Assembly (NCBI RefSeq): GCF_900142655.1
Contig: NZ_FRBQ01000014.1
Coordinates: 1-64,000, forward strand
Length of the DNA: 64,000 nt
Direction of reading: 5' to 3'
Source: Phytopseudomonas punonensis
Lineage (GTDB): Bacteria > Pseudomonadota > Gammaproteobacteria > Pseudomonadales > Pseudomonadaceae
How positions within the stretch are numbered: the first letter of the stretch is position 1; every line of letters starts with the position of its first letter. This document shows positions 10,889-19,846 of this stretch, in pieces. The position numbers were made by a program, and so were the translations under genes. Under the pieces are notes generated by a model. That model searched no databases. It was not told the origin of the DNA and saw only the letters and a list, made by a program, of their open reading frames with translations.

Positions 10889-10953
10889 GTAGGAGCGGAT
10901 TCATCCGCGATGGGCTTGGCCTGTAAGAGCTCGCGGATAAATCCGCTCCCACA
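10889..10953. repeat. Pseudomonas REP-type palindrome pair
   Basis: GTAGGAGCGGATTCATCCGCGA on one side faces TCGCGGATAAATCCGCTCCCAC on the other across a 21-nt spacer, forming a REP pair directly upstream of rluA. Related units with different bases but the same plan occur near 19.7, 50.3 and 53.1 kb. Confidence 0.85.
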
Positions 10954-11007
10954 GGCAGGCTCGTGACAGCAAAATGGCGGCCACCAGGGCCGCCATTCTT
11001 AGATCTA

Positions 11008-11158
11008 GTTAGGAAAAATCTATTTTGGGCTCTGCGAGCTAGAGCACTGCAAGGCAAAAACAGGTGAGGAAGCGGAGTGTACTGTTGTACATGAGCATTC
11101 CGAGCCTGGTTTTAAGGCCGAAGGGCCGACGCGCAGCTAGCCCAAATAGATTTTTAAC
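11008..11158. repeat. Terminal-inverted-repeat element (MITE-like) overlapping the minE stop
   Basis: A 151-bp unit with ends GTTAGGAAAAATCTATTTTG and, reversed, GTTAAAAATCTATTTGGGCT. Its centre holds GGCCGAAGGGCC-like hairpins and GCGGAGTGTAC...GTACATGAGCAT, a block also found in the element at 54176-54448. The right end overlaps the last bases of minE, so it supplies the minE stop context. No coding capacity. Confidence 0.65.
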
Positions 11159-11408
11159 GATCTGGCAGGGTGATGTTCAACTCCAGAATCGAGCAGCTGC
11201 CCTGGTTTTCCAGTGCGACCTGCACCTGATCCGAGTCGATGGCGACGTACTTGCGGATCACTTCAACCAGCTCCTGCTGCAGGGCAGGCAGGTAGTCGGG
11301 CTGAGTGCGCTGGCCACGTTCGTGGGCAACGATGATCTGCAGGCGCTCTTTGGCGATGGAGGCTGTGGTTTCCTTCTTGCGCGAACGCAAGAAGTCGAAA
11401 ATATTCAT
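11154..11408 (-). CDS. minE: Cell division topological specificity factor MinE
   Basis: An 84-residue MinE that drives MinCD oscillation and keeps the Z-ring at midcell. The N-terminal amphipathic segment MNIFDFLRSRKK targets membrane. KERLQIIVAHERG is the contact helix/strand that displaces MinC from MinD and stimulates its ATPase. The C-terminal topological domain ends LELNITLPDR. Its ATG overlaps the minD stop as ATGA, which implies translational coupling. Confidence 0.97.
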   Translation of the reverse strand: MNIFDFLRSRKKETTASIAKERLQIIVAHERGQRTQPDYLPALQQELVEVIRKYVAIDSDQVQVALENQGSCSILELNITLPDR

Positions 11409-12220
11409 TCGCGACCTCCGAATAGGCGTTGCAGGAAGCCCTGCTTTTTCACATCAAGGAAACGGTGGGCCACTTCCTTGCCGAGCAGGCGATCCACGGC
11501 ATCGCTGTAAGCCTGGCCGGCGTCGCTCTGGTCGTCGAGGATTACCGGTACGCCCTGGTTGGAGGCCTTGAGCACTGCCTGGGATTCGGGGATCACACCG
11601 AGCAGGCGGATGGCGAGGATTTCCTCGACGTCTTCCACGCCGAGCATTTCGCCCTTGGTGACGCGCTCCGGGTTGTAGCGGGTCAGCAGCAGGTGTTCCT
11701 TGATCGGGTCGCCGCCCTGTTCGGCACGCCGCGATTTGCTGGCCAGCAGGCCGAGCATACGGTCGGAGTCACGTACCGAGGACACTTCCGGGTTGGTGAC
11801 CACGATGGCTTCGTCAGCGAAGTACATGGCCAGGTGGGCGCCTTTCTCGATACCGGCCGGCGAGTCGCAGACCACGTATTCGAAGTTCTCGCGCAGTTCG
11901 TTGATGACCTTCTCGACGCCTTCCTGAGTCAGCGCGTCCTTGTCACGGGTCTGGCTGGCAGCCAGCACGAAGAGGTTCTCGAGACGTTTGTCCTTGATCA
12001 GTGCCTGGGTGAGGCTGGCTTCGCCGTTGACGACGTTGACGAAGTCGTACACCACGCGGCGTTCGCAGCCCATGATCAGGTCGAGGTTACGCAGGCCGAC
12101 GTCGAAGTCGACGATGACGGTCTTGTGGCCGCGCAAGGCGAGGCCGGTACCGATGGCAGCGCTGGTGGTGGTTTTACCGACGCCACCTTTGCCGGAAGTG
12201 ACTACGAGGATCTTGGCCAA
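11405..12220 (-). CDS. minD: Septum site-determining ATPase MinD
   Basis: A 271-residue ParA/MinD ATPase. The deviant Walker A GKGGVGKTT is at about residues 10-18, switch I/II segments follow (DFDVGLRNLD, VVCDSPAGIEKGA), and the C-terminus KKQGFLQRLFGG is the amphipathic membrane-targeting helix. ATP-bound dimers recruit MinC to the membrane near poles. It lies between minC (196-bp gap without a gene) and overlapping minE in the standard order. Confidence 0.98.
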   Translation of the reverse strand: MAKILVVTSGKGGVGKTTTSAAIGTGLALRGHKTVIVDFDVGLRNLDLIMGCERRVVYDFVNVVNGEASLTQALIKDKRLENLFVLAASQTRDKDALTQEGVEKVINELRENFEYVVCDSPAGIEKGAHLAMYFADEAIVVTNPEVSSVRDSDRMLGLLASKSRRAEQGGDPIKEHLLLTRYNPERVTKGEMLGVEDVEEILAIRLLGVIPESQAVLKASNQGVPVILDDQSDAGQAYSDAVDRLLGKEVAHRFLDVKKQGFLQRLFGGRE

Positions 12221-12416
12221 GGTGATTCACCCTAAAAATGAATAAAAGCAGGAGCCTGCCGCGGTTGGCGGTCTGTCGAAAGAATCGCTACGGCGGGGCA
12301 TTGCTACGAACGGGCGGTATATCCGCTGGTAGATGCTTGCCGGTGATTGTTTTGACAGCCCGCCCAGAGGCGTTCAAGGGCCCTGTGTGACAGTTAAAAG
12401 TGCCGGGCAGTATCCG

Positions 12417-13130
12417 TTAAAGACGGGTGATGTTCAACACGTCGCCCGTCAGGCTGACTTGCACCGCGCGGCCCCAGTTGGGGTCGCGGCGCAGGTCCTC
12501 GGCAACCTTGTACTGGCCGGCGATGGAGAGCAATTCGGCGCCCATCTGCTGGCAGAAAATCCGCGCTTGCCGGTTGCCCTTGACGCCGGCCAAGGCCCGG
12601 CCACGCATTGGGGCGTAGACATGGATGTTGCCATCGGCGAGAAGTTCCGCGCCGGCACTCACCGGCGCCAGTACCACCAGGTCGCAGCCCTGGGCGTAGA
12701 TCTGTTGGCCGCCGCGCACCGGAGCCGTGATCACGCGGGTCGGTTTGACTTCCGGTTCCACCGGTTTGGGGGCGGGATCGATGACCCGCTCGCGGGCACC
12801 GGAAGGCGGCAGCACCGGCAGGTCCAGGGCGTTGGCGGCAGCGATGTCTTCCTCGCGGCTGGCGCGCACCGCCAGGGTGCGCAAGCCGTGCTTGCGACAC
12901 AGGGCCATCAGCTCGCCGAGGTCGAGGTCGCCTTCTCCATGGGGCAACTTGTCCAGGGCCAGCACCAGCGGCGTGTTGCTGAAGAAGTTGGGCGCCTGGG
13001 CGACCTTCTCCGCGAGTTGCAGGTCGAGGCGGGAGAGGTCGTTGTGCGCCAGCTCCATCACGGTGATGGCCAGCATGCTGCCTTTGAGCTGGAACACGGG
13101 GTCTTGGTCGAGGAGATCAGCTTGGCTCAT
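12417..13130 (-). CDS. minC: Septum site-determining protein MinC
   Basis: A 237-residue inhibitor of FtsZ polymerisation. The N-terminal domain opens MSQADLLDQDPVFQLKGSM. The C-terminal beta-helix, with GAELLADGNIHVYAPMRGRA, binds MinD. The frame continues upstream, but the conserved N-terminus fixes the start at 13130. The proline-rich linker between domains is shorter than in P. aeruginosa MinC as I recall it (about 263 residues). First gene of minCDE. The upstream 228 bp to the divergent GNAT gene must carry its promoter, but no clear one was identified. Confidence 0.96.
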   Translation of the reverse strand: MSQADLLDQDPVFQLKGSMLAITVMELAHNDLSRLDLQLAEKVAQAPNFFSNTPLVLALDKLPHGEGDLDLGELMALCRKHGLRTLAVRASREEDIAAANALDLPVLPPSGARERVIDPAPKPVEPEVKPTRVITAPVRGGQQIYAQGCDLVVLAPVSAGAELLADGNIHVYAPMRGRALAGVKGNRQARIFCQQMGAELLSIAGQYKVAEDLRRDPNWGRAVQVSLTGDVLNITRL

Positions 13131-13358
13131 GGTCTGCCTGATGGCCCTTGAAAAATTAGCGGGACTTATAACGAGAACGGCGGCGGGGCTCAAGGATAAA
13201 TGTCGCAGCGGCTGCCGTCGCCAGGCTTGCAGTGACACGCTGGCGAGCCATTGGTGCCCTGGCTGCCCGCACGACTCGCATCGGTTGTGCAGCGCCAAGC
13301 GTGCGCGCTATGTTGCCGACCCTTTTCAGGCGAATGATCGAGTACCTTTTTCGGCCCC

Positions 13359-13868
13359 ATGATGAATAGCGCTTGCATACAGGTAACCCAGGCCACGAGC
13401 GAAAATATCGACGAGGCGATTCGCTTCGTGATGGCCGCACGCGCGGAAATTTTCCCGATGCTCGACAGCACGGTGCTGCCGGCCGACCTGCAGCGCTTTG
13501 CCCAGGTGTATGTGCAGGGCGAGGCGGGCGCATTCTGGCTGGCGCGCTGTGCGGGGCAGGTCGTCGCCGCCGTCGGCTACCTGCCCTACGACCACCGCTT
13601 CGCCCAGCTCGACTACCAGGGCGTATCCACCGTGGAAATCGTGCGGCTATTCGTGGCACCGGCCTTCAGGCGCTCCGGCCTGGCCGCCAGGCTGTGCAGC
13701 GAGTTGCGCGAGCACGCCATCAGCCAGGGCGTAGAAATGCTCTACCTGCACACCCATCCCTTTTTGCCGGGCGCCGTCCGTTTCTGGGAACGGCAGGGTT
13801 TCGAGGTGGTGGATGTCGAAGCTGACCCCATCTGGCAAACCACCCACATGCAGCTGGCCCTGCGCTAG
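13359..13868 (+). CDS. GNAT-family N-acetyltransferase
   Basis: A 169-residue acetyltransferase of the GNAT fold. The acetyl-CoA binding region is visible as EIVRLFVAPAFRRSGLAARL (about residues 94-113). The C-terminal strand region GAVRFWERQGFEVVD is the usual motif A/B follow-on. The substrate is unknown. It is convergent with ridA, whose stop is one base away. A second ATG directly follows the first, and neither has a strong Shine-Dalgarno. Confidence 0.85.
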   Translation: MMNSACIQVTQATSENIDEAIRFVMAARAEIFPMLDSTVLPADLQRFAQVYVQGEAGAFWLARCAGQVVAAVGYLPYDHRFAQLDYQGVSTVEIVRLFVAPAFRRSGLAARLCSELREHAISQGVEMLYLHTHPFLPGAVRFWERQGFEVVDVEADPIWQTTHMQLALR

Positions 13869-13869
13869 C

Positions 13870-14268
13870 TCAGGCGGTATCGCAGCGGGCGATGGCATCT
13901 ATTTCCACCAGGTAACCATGGTGCAGACCGGCTACCGGTACCACGGCGCGAGCCGGGCGATGGCTTCCAATCAGTTGCCGGTACAGCTGGTCGAAGACCG
14001 GCCAGTGCTCCACCCCTACCAGATACACGGTGACTTTCAGCAGGTCTTCGGGGCTGGAGCCTGCCTCATCGAGGATCGCCAGCAGGTTGCCAAGGGCACT
14101 CCGGGCCTGTTCCACGAACGGCTGCTCGGGCTGGTGCCTGCCGTCGGCTTGAACCGGGAGTTGTCCTGATACGTACAGCAGGCCGGCATGGCCGATGGCC
14201 TGAGCATAGTGGCCACCGGGAGGCGCCGCCTGGTTGCTGTGCACCTGGGTTATGGGCCTACCAGCCAT
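13870..14268 (-). CDS. RidA (YjgF/UK114) family enamine/imine deaminase-like protein
   Basis: A 132-residue RidA-family protein. It has the GHAGLLYVSGQLP segment, the central NLLAILDEAGSSPEDLLKVTVYL, and ARAVVPVAGLHHGYLVEIDAIA, where canonical RidA has an arginine that binds the substrate carboxylate. The start at 14268 gives the usual family length and overlaps the end of the PLP enzyme by 11 bp, with GGAG 8 nt upstream. RidA enzymes quench reactive enamines made by PLP enzymes, which suits its coupling to the upstream gene. Confidence 0.88.
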   Translation of the reverse strand: MAGRPITQVHSNQAAPPGGHYAQAIGHAGLLYVSGQLPVQADGRHQPEQPFVEQARSALGNLLAILDEAGSSPEDLLKVTVYLVGVEHWPVFDQLYRQLIGSHRPARAVVPVAGLHHGYLVEIDAIARCDTA

Positions 14269-15394
14269 GCCAGCGACTCCACGGACGAGCTTCGCCGCAG
14301 GCGCTGATCGCCTGGTAATGGGGAAACTGCGCGCCCGTTGCACAGGCGTGGTTGGGCAGGATGCGCAGGCGAGTGCCCAGTGGAAATCGGCTGGCCAGCT
14401 CGGCGCCACTCACCCCGGGCAGCGTGACGATACCGTGTTCCTGATTGGCCGCGCTGAGCTGCATGCCTTCGATCCAGTGACCCGCCTGCGTGCAGACCTG
14501 GCCATAGCCGAAGTCGCGTTGCTGATGCTGGGTGCCTCGGTCGCGGCTCATGGCCATCCAACCGGCGTCGACGATGATCCAGCCCTTGTCCGGCTGGTGA
14601 CCAATGACCTGGGTCAGGACGCTCAGCGCCAGCTCCTCGGCCTGGCAGACACCGACGTTGTGCATCACCAGGTCGAAGAAGGCATAGACGCCCGCGCGCA
14701 CTTCCGTGACGCCGTCCAGTTCGCGGGCCGACAGGGCGGTTGGGGTGGAGCCGACGCTGACGTCGGGGCAGGGCAGCCCGGCGGCGCGCAGGCGCTCGGC
14801 GGCGGTGACGCAGGCCAGGCGCTCCTGTTCGGCCAGTTGCGCCAGTGCTTGGGGATCGCTTAGTGCATAGCTGGAGCCGGCATGGGTCAGGACGCCGGCG
14901 AGTGACAGCCGGCCCTGGGCAATCACCCTGGCGACCGCCAGCAGGGCCGGGTCTTCGGCGCGCAGGCCGGCGCGGTGGCCGTCGCAATCGATCTCGATCC
15001 AGACGTCGAAGGCTTGCCCCTGTTCGCTGGCGAAGCGGGAGATGGCCTGGGCGCCCTGCAGGCTGTCGGTGAGCAGCCCGAGCTGGCAGCCACGGCGCAC
15101 CAGATCAAGGGCCTGAGGCAGCTTGTCCGGGGCCATGGCGACCGCATAGAGAATGTCGTCGATGCCGTGCTCGAAGCACCGCTGCGCTTCCCCGAGCGTC
15201 GAAACGGTCACGCCCGTGGCACCGGCAGCGATCTGTGCGGCGATCACCGGCAGGCACTTGCTGGTTTTGACATGGGGGCGCAGACGCACGCCGAGGGCGT
15301 TCATGCGGCCCTGCATACGTTGGATATTGCGTTCCAGGCGCGGCACGTCGAGAACGGCAGCGGGCGTCTGCAACCTTGCGGGGGGCGTGATCAT
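14258..15394 (-). CDS. D-threonine aldolase / D-serine dehydratase-like PLP enzyme
   Basis: A 378-residue fold-type III PLP enzyme. The N-terminal alanine-racemase-like barrel carries PHVKTSK with the PLP lysine at about residue 43. The C-terminal domain has ILPNHACAT, the histidine/cysteine metal site of the D-serine dehydratase/D-threonine aldolase family. It would act on D-3-hydroxyamino acids. The start is set by GGAG 6 nt before the ATG at 15394. It is co-transcribed with ridA and divergent from a broken LysR gene that probably controlled it. Confidence 0.87.
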   Translation of the reverse strand: MITPPARLQTPAAVLDVPRLERNIQRMQGRMNALGVRLRPHVKTSKCLPVIAAQIAAGATGVTVSTLGEAQRCFEHGIDDILYAVAMAPDKLPQALDLVRRGCQLGLLTDSLQGAQAISRFASEQGQAFDVWIEIDCDGHRAGLRAEDPALLAVARVIAQGRLSLAGVLTHAGSSYALSDPQALAQLAEQERLACVTAAERLRAAGLPCPDVSVGSTPTALSARELDGVTEVRAGVYAFFDLVMHNVGVCQAEELALSVLTQVIGHQPDKGWIIVDAGWMAMSRDRGTQHQQRDFGYGQVCTQAGHWIEGMQLSAANQEHGIVTLPGVSGAELASRFPLGTRLRILPNHACATGAQFPHYQAISACGEARPWSRWHGW

Positions 15395-15453
15395 GATGAA
15401 CTCCAGGGCGGGTGGTGGCGGCACTTTAGGGCTGCGAGCAAAGCCTGTGGTTA

Positions 15454-15485
15454 AATCAGCCGTCATCTTTCATTAAGTGCTGATT
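15454..15485. promoter_or_regulatory. Inverted repeat in the aldolase/LysR divergent promoter
   Basis: AATCAGC (15454-15460) and GCTGATT (15479-15485) form a perfect 7-bp inverted repeat with an 18-nt spacer, abutting the LysR start codon. It is a plausible operator for autoregulation and for the divergent aldolase gene. The spacing is longer than a minimal T-N11-A LysR site. Confidence 0.45.
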
Positions 15486-15486
15486 A

Positions 15487-16363
15487 ATGATCGCCATCGA
15501 GGATCTACGCCTGGCGGCCACCCTGGCCAATGCCGGCTCGCTCAGTGCCGCGGCTCGTGCGCTCAACGTCTCGGCGCCGGCGCTGTCGATGCGTTTGCAA
15601 ACTGGAGGCTCGGCTGGGCGTGGCCCTTGCCAATCGCGACGCGCGGCGCCTGAGCCTGACGCTGGAAGGCGAGCGCTTTGCCCGGGAAAGCGCGGCGCTG
15701 CTTGAACGCCTCGACGCGCTGCCCGATTCCTTCCGCCAGCCAGGTGGGCAACTGGCTGGCCCCCTGCGTCTGGCCGCGCCCTTTGGTTACGGCCGCAAGC
15801 GCGTGGCGCCGGTGCTGGCTCGTTTCGCCCGGCTGCATCCGCAGGTACAGGTGCAACTGGATCTGCGTGAGGCACCGTGGCCGGACCGGCACGATAGCGA
15901 TGCGGTCATCCATATCGGTCATGTCGACGATTCGGCCTGGACCGCTCGCCTGCTTGCCGACAATCAGCGCTGGCTGTGTGCGAGCCCGGGCTACCTCCAG
16001 CGGCACGGCGTTCCGCTGGAGCCCGAGGCGTTGGCGCAGCATCGCTGCATCTGCATTCGTGAGAACGACGATGACGTAACGCTTTGGCACCTGCGCAAGG
16101 GCAGCTCGTTGCGCACCCTGCGGATCGAGCCGGCGATGCTCAGCAACGATGGCGGCGTCGCCCGCCACTGGGCCGAGCAGGATCAGGGGCTGCTGTTGCG
16201 CTCGCAATGGGATGTCAGCGAGGCCATCGCCAATCAGCGCTTGTTGCGCGTATTGGCGGACTGGACGTTCGACGGCGCGCCGATCAATCTGCTGGTGCCG
16301 GCCCGTCAGCGGCGTACCGCGCGGCTGCAGGCGCTGACCGATTTTCTCGTCGAGTCGTTGTGA
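15487..16363 (+). pseudogene. LysR-family regulator with a frameshift
   Basis: The first 38 codons give a normal LysR HTH (MIAIEDLRLAATLANAGSLS, then NVSAPALSMRLQ). The frame then breaks at about 15599-15603. The downstream frame continues the family sequence at once (KLEARLGVALANRDARRLSL) through a full effector domain to 16363. A single A missing from the CAAAC stretch explains it, since CAA AAA CTG would restore MRLQKLEAR. Either the gene is freshly inactivated or the read is wrong. The rest of the protein looks intact, which favours a very recent event or an error. It is divergent from the aldolase. Confidence 0.85.
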
Positions 16364-16417
16364 CCGCGGCGGACGATGCCCGGGCAAACTGTCGCCGGGC
16401 GAGGAGGGGAGGCAGGT

Positions 16418-17317
16418 ATGGATAAACTGATGGCCTTGAAAGCCTTTGTGGAAACCGTGCGCTGTGGCGGGTTTTCCGCGGCTGGGCGGTCTCTTGGCGT
16501 GGCGACCTCGTCGGTTACCCGGCTGGTCAGCAGCCTGGAGAACGAGCTGCAGAGTGTGTTGGTCAACCGTAGCCCGCGGCAGGTCAGCGTGACCGAGGCC
16601 GGGCAGGCGTATTTCACCAGGGCGGTGGCGATTCTTGAAGCGCTTGAAGAAGCCGATGCGGCCATCGCCGATCGCGGCAGCCAGGCGCGCGGTCGGCTGA
16701 ATGTCAGCGTACCGGTGGAGTTCGGGCGGCGGCTCATCGCCCCGCACCTGGGGCGTTTGCTCGAGCGGCACCCGCAACTCGAGGTGAACCTGCGCCTGAG
16801 CGATGACGTGGTGGACCTGCTCGGTGAGCGCGTCGATGTCGCCGTACGCCTCGGTAGCACGCTGGTCAGCGACGACGTGGTCAGCCTCGGGGTTGGCGAA
16901 TTCCAGCGTTGGCTGGTGGCCAGCCCGGTTTACCTGGCGCGCAACGAGCCGGTCGATGCGCCGCAGGCGTTGCTGGCGCACGAGTGCCTGCGCTTCGATT
17001 ACGGGACGGCCAGCCAACGCTGGCAGTTCACTGCCGCGGGCGAGGTTCAGCAGGTGGCGGTGCGCGGCCGTTTGCACAGCAACAACGCCGACGTGCTGCG
17101 TGAAGCGGCGCTGGCCGGGCAGGGTGTGGCGCTGCTGGCCGACTGGCTGGTGCGTGACGATGTCGCCGGTGGCCGACTGCTGCGGCTGCTCAAGCCTTAC
17201 GACATCAGCCCGGGCTCGGCGAGCGGCGCCATCAGCGTGCTCTACCTGCCCAATCAGCGTGGCTCGCGGCGGGTGGCCGCGTTCGTCGAGTTTTTACGTG
17301 AGCTGCTCGCGGGCTGA
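16418..17317 (+). CDS. LysR-family transcriptional regulator
   Basis: A 299-residue LTTR. The winged HTH is at residues 1-60 (MDKLMALKAFVETVRCGGFS, then LGVATSSVTRLVSSLE), and a periplasmic-binding-like effector domain follows (RGRLNVSVPVEFGRR, GVALLADWLV). The start at 16418 matches the family N-terminus; a frame extension upstream does not. It sits 190 bp upstream of an MFS exporter on the same strand and may regulate it. The effector is unknown. Confidence 0.9.
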   Translation: MDKLMALKAFVETVRCGGFSAAGRSLGVATSSVTRLVSSLENELQSVLVNRSPRQVSVTEAGQAYFTRAVAILEALEEADAAIADRGSQARGRLNVSVPVEFGRRLIAPHLGRLLERHPQLEVNLRLSDDVVDLLGERVDVAVRLGSTLVSDDVVSLGVGEFQRWLVASPVYLARNEPVDAPQALLAHECLRFDYGTASQRWQFTAAGEVQQVAVRGRLHSNNADVLREAALAGQGVALLADWLVRDDVAGGRLLRLLKPYDISPGSASGAISVLYLPNQRGSRRVAAFVEFLRELLAG

Positions 17318-17509
17318 AACCCGGCTGCGTTCGACCTGGCGCAACGCTGCGTTGCGTGGCCGGTGGATTCTCCGCTCGCGCCAGGGCTCGTAACCTTGTT
17401 TCACCCAGGCAGCCAGCCTCGTGCTGGTGACGCCATGGCATCGGCGGGCATCCCACCCGTTTCCTGTTCCGACGAGCCGCCGTGCAGGTCGGCTTATCGC
17501 GAGGTAATC

Positions 17510-18724
17510 ATGAGTACATCCACGTCCAACCGGTCGCACAGCCTCTCGCCAGCGCTGGTGCTGCTGTTCGCCTTCTGCTGCGGCGCCATCGTCGCCAACC
17601 TCTACTACGCCCAGCCAATCGTCGAGCTGATCGCGCCCGCTGTCGGGCTGTCGATGCATCAGGCCAGCCTGATCGTCTCGCTGACCCAGATCGGCTATGC
17701 CGTCGGCCTGCTGTTTCTGGTGCCGCTGGCCGACCTGCTGGAGAGTCGCCGGCTGATGCTGCTGACCACCCTGGCGGCGATGGTCTGCCTGCTGGCAGCG
17801 GGATTTTCCACGTCGCCGGGGCTGTTTCTTGGCCTGTCGCTGCTGGTCGGCTTGAGTTCGGTGTCAGTGCAGATGCTGATTCCCCTGGCTGCTCACCTGG
17901 CGCCGGAAGCGACCCGTGGCCGTGTGGTTGGCAACATCATGGCTGGCCTGCTGCTGGGCATCTTGCTGGCGCGGCCGGTGGCCAGCCTGATCGCCGAGTA
18001 TTTCGGCTGGCGGGCGGTGTACTTCTCGGCAGCAGCGATGATGCTGGGCATCGTGGTGGTGATCGCCACCACCATTCCCCGCCATGCACCGGATAACCGC
18101 GGCCATTACGGGCAGCTGCTGCTGTCGTTGTTCAGCCTGCTGCGCCGCTACTCGACGCTGCGTCAGCGGGCGCTGTATCAGGGCCTGATGTTCGCCTCGT
18201 TCAGCCTGTTCTGGACGGTGGCGCCGATGGAGCTGGTGCGTCATTACGGCTTCACCCAGACCCACGTCGCGTTGTTCGCCCTGGTCGGCGCCATTGGTGC
18301 CATCGCCGCGCCGATTGCCGGGCGCCTGGCCGATGCCGGCCATACCCGGCGCGCCACGCTGGTAGCGCTGGTGCTGGCACCGCTGGCCTTCGCGCTGACC
18401 CTGGCCAGCCCGCTGGCAGGTGTGATCGGCCTGGTGCTGTGCGCGGTGTTGCTGGACTTCGCGGTGCAACTGAACATGGTGCTCGGCCAGCGCGAGGTCT
18501 ATGCCCTGGAGCAGAACAGCAAGGCGCGGCTCAATGCGCTGTACATGACCAGCATCTTCATCGGCGGCGCCAGCGGGTCGGCCATCGCCAGCCCGATCTA
18601 CGAGAACTTCGGCTGGCAGGGCGCGGCACTGGCTGGCGGGGCGTTTCCCGCTCTGGCGCTGCTTCTGGCCTTGTGGTTCGGGCGCAGGGCGACCGGCGAA
18701 CAGCGCCTGGCTGCCGGTAAGTAA
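17510..18724 (+). CDS. Major facilitator superfamily transporter, probable efflux
   Basis: A 404-residue MFS protein with about 12 membrane segments. The first, ALVLLFAFCCGAIVANLYYA, leads into QPIVELIA. The MFS loop motif after segment 2 appears as PLADLLESRR. Overall length and the paired six-helix layout suit drug or sugar efflux of the AraJ/YnfM type, but the substrate cannot be told. GAGG lies 6-7 nt before the ATG, which rules out the longer in-frame start. It follows a LysR gene. Confidence 0.87.
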   Translation: MSTSTSNRSHSLSPALVLLFAFCCGAIVANLYYAQPIVELIAPAVGLSMHQASLIVSLTQIGYAVGLLFLVPLADLLESRRLMLLTTLAAMVCLLAAGFSTSPGLFLGLSLLVGLSSVSVQMLIPLAAHLAPEATRGRVVGNIMAGLLLGILLARPVASLIAEYFGWRAVYFSAAAMMLGIVVVIATTIPRHAPDNRGHYGQLLLSLFSLLRRYSTLRQRALYQGLMFASFSLFWTVAPMELVRHYGFTQTHVALFALVGAIGAIAAPIAGRLADAGHTRRATLVALVLAPLAFALTLASPLAGVIGLVLCAVLLDFAVQLNMVLGQREVYALEQNSKARLNALYMTSIFIGGASGSAIASPIYENFGWQGAALAGGAFPALALLLALWFGRRATGEQRLAAGK

Positions 18725-18733
18725 GTCACTTGA

Positions 18734-18753
18734 GCGGCGCGCCGGGGCGCCGC
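18734..18753 (+). terminator. GC-rich hairpin after the MFS gene
   Basis: GCGGCGC and GCGCCGC form a perfect 7-bp stem with a 6-nt loop, 9 nt past the stop codon. There is no T run, so it may be a weak or Rho-assisted terminator. A second inverted repeat, CCGACTGC / GCAGTCGG, lies near 18787-18820. Confidence 0.45.
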
Positions 18754-18937
18754 TTCGATCGGCCAATGTGCCGGCTGCTGAGGAACCCGACTGCTTCGCT
18801 GCGGTCTTTCAGCAGTCGGCCAAACCGGTGGCAGACATGGCGTTGCGCCACTTCCGCGCCCCTTGCACACCGGTACAACAATTCGCCTGGTCGACATTCG
18901 CGCGCTGCGTCGCGTTGTGTTCCACCGCCGAGTGAAG

Positions 18938-19615
18938 ATGGTTTTTATGTCCCTAGCCCGCCCTTTTTCTGCATCCTTTTCCCTGCCGCAGCTTCGTGTG
19001 CTGGGGGCCTCCGTTCTATCCGGCCTGCTGCTGATCGGCGCGCCGGCCCACGCCCAACAGGCCAGCGACAACGTGCGCTGGGTCAGTGACAGCCTCAATA
19101 CCTACGTGCGCAGCGGCCCGACCGAGGGCTATCGCATCGTCGGCACCCTGAGTTCCGGCACCCGCGTGCAACTGCTGCGCACCCAGGGCGACTACAGCCA
19201 GGTGCGTGGCGAGAACGGCGATGCGGTGTGGATCCCCAACAGTGACCTGCAGGAGGTGCCCGGCCAGGCCGAGCGGCTGCCAGCGCTCGAGCAGAAAGTG
19301 ACCGAGCTGAGCACCGAGCTCAAGAACATCAACGAAACCTGGGAAACCCGCGTGCAGGGCATGCAGGAGACGCTGGAGACTCGCAAAAAACTGATCGACG
19401 AACTCGAAGCCAACCGCAGCGCCCTGGATATCGAACTCAACCAGGCCCGCTCGGAGCTGCGTGAGGCCCAGGCCCAGCTGGGCGACGAGCAGAAGCAGGT
19501 GCTGATGCGCTACATGGTCTACGGCGGCAGCATCGCCGGTGTCGGCTTGCTGGCGGGGTTGATCCTACCGACCATGTTCCGCCTGCGCCGCAAGCGTAAC
19601 GATCAGTGGGTCTGA
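18938..19615 (+). CDS. TIGR04211-type SH3-domain envelope protein
   Basis: A protein of about 225 residues with four visible parts: a signal peptide ending APAHA/QQ, a bacterial SH3 domain (VSDSLNTYVRSGPTEGYRIV...WIPNSDLQEVPG, residues 50-110), a heptad-rich coiled coil (LEQKVTELSTELKNINETWE onward) and a C-terminal membrane helix (YGGSIAGVGLLAGLILPTMF) with a basic tail. This layout is that of E. coli YgiM and the TIGR04211 family, presumed to sit in the periplasm anchored to the inner membrane. Starts at 18938 or 18947 are both possible; neither has a strong Shine-Dalgarno. Function unknown. Confidence 0.85.
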   Translation: MVFMSLARPFSASFSLPQLRVLGASVLSGLLLIGAPAHAQQASDNVRWVSDSLNTYVRSGPTEGYRIVGTLSSGTRVQLLRTQGDYSQVRGENGDAVWIPNSDLQEVPGQAERLPALEQKVTELSTELKNINETWETRVQGMQETLETRKKLIDELEANRSALDIELNQARSELREAQAQLGDEQKQVLMRYMVYGGSIAGVGLLAGLILPTMFRLRRKRNDQWV

Positions 19616-19694
19616 GTCGGTAGGCTTTTAGCGCTTCTCATCGCGTTTGTTTGCAGGGGCGAGCGCTGCAGTCGAGGCTCGGGTTATCCATGTT

Positions 19695-19808
19695 TGTGGG
19701 AGCGGGCCATGCCCGCGAAAGGCAGTTGTATCGACTCGGTACTGCTGCATGTTCACCCAACTGGGCCAGCTTATAGATGGGAGTTCGCGCGCATGGCGCG
19801 CTCCCACA
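19695..19808. repeat. REP-type palindrome pair
   Basis: TGTGGGAGCGGGCCATGCCC (left) and CGCGCATGGCGCGCTCCCACA (right, minus its first base for length) are facing hairpins about 70 nt apart. They fill most of the 271-bp gap between the SH3 protein gene and a convergent LysR gene. No gene is seen in the gap. Confidence 0.8.
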
Positions 19809-19846
19809 TTTCCTAGGTCCCACAAAATGGCGCGCTTGCCTGCATT

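Noticed and set aside
10872..11057. N-terminal extension of RluA
   Set aside because: It translates a REP palindrome and part of a MITE-like element and lies outside the conserved family start.
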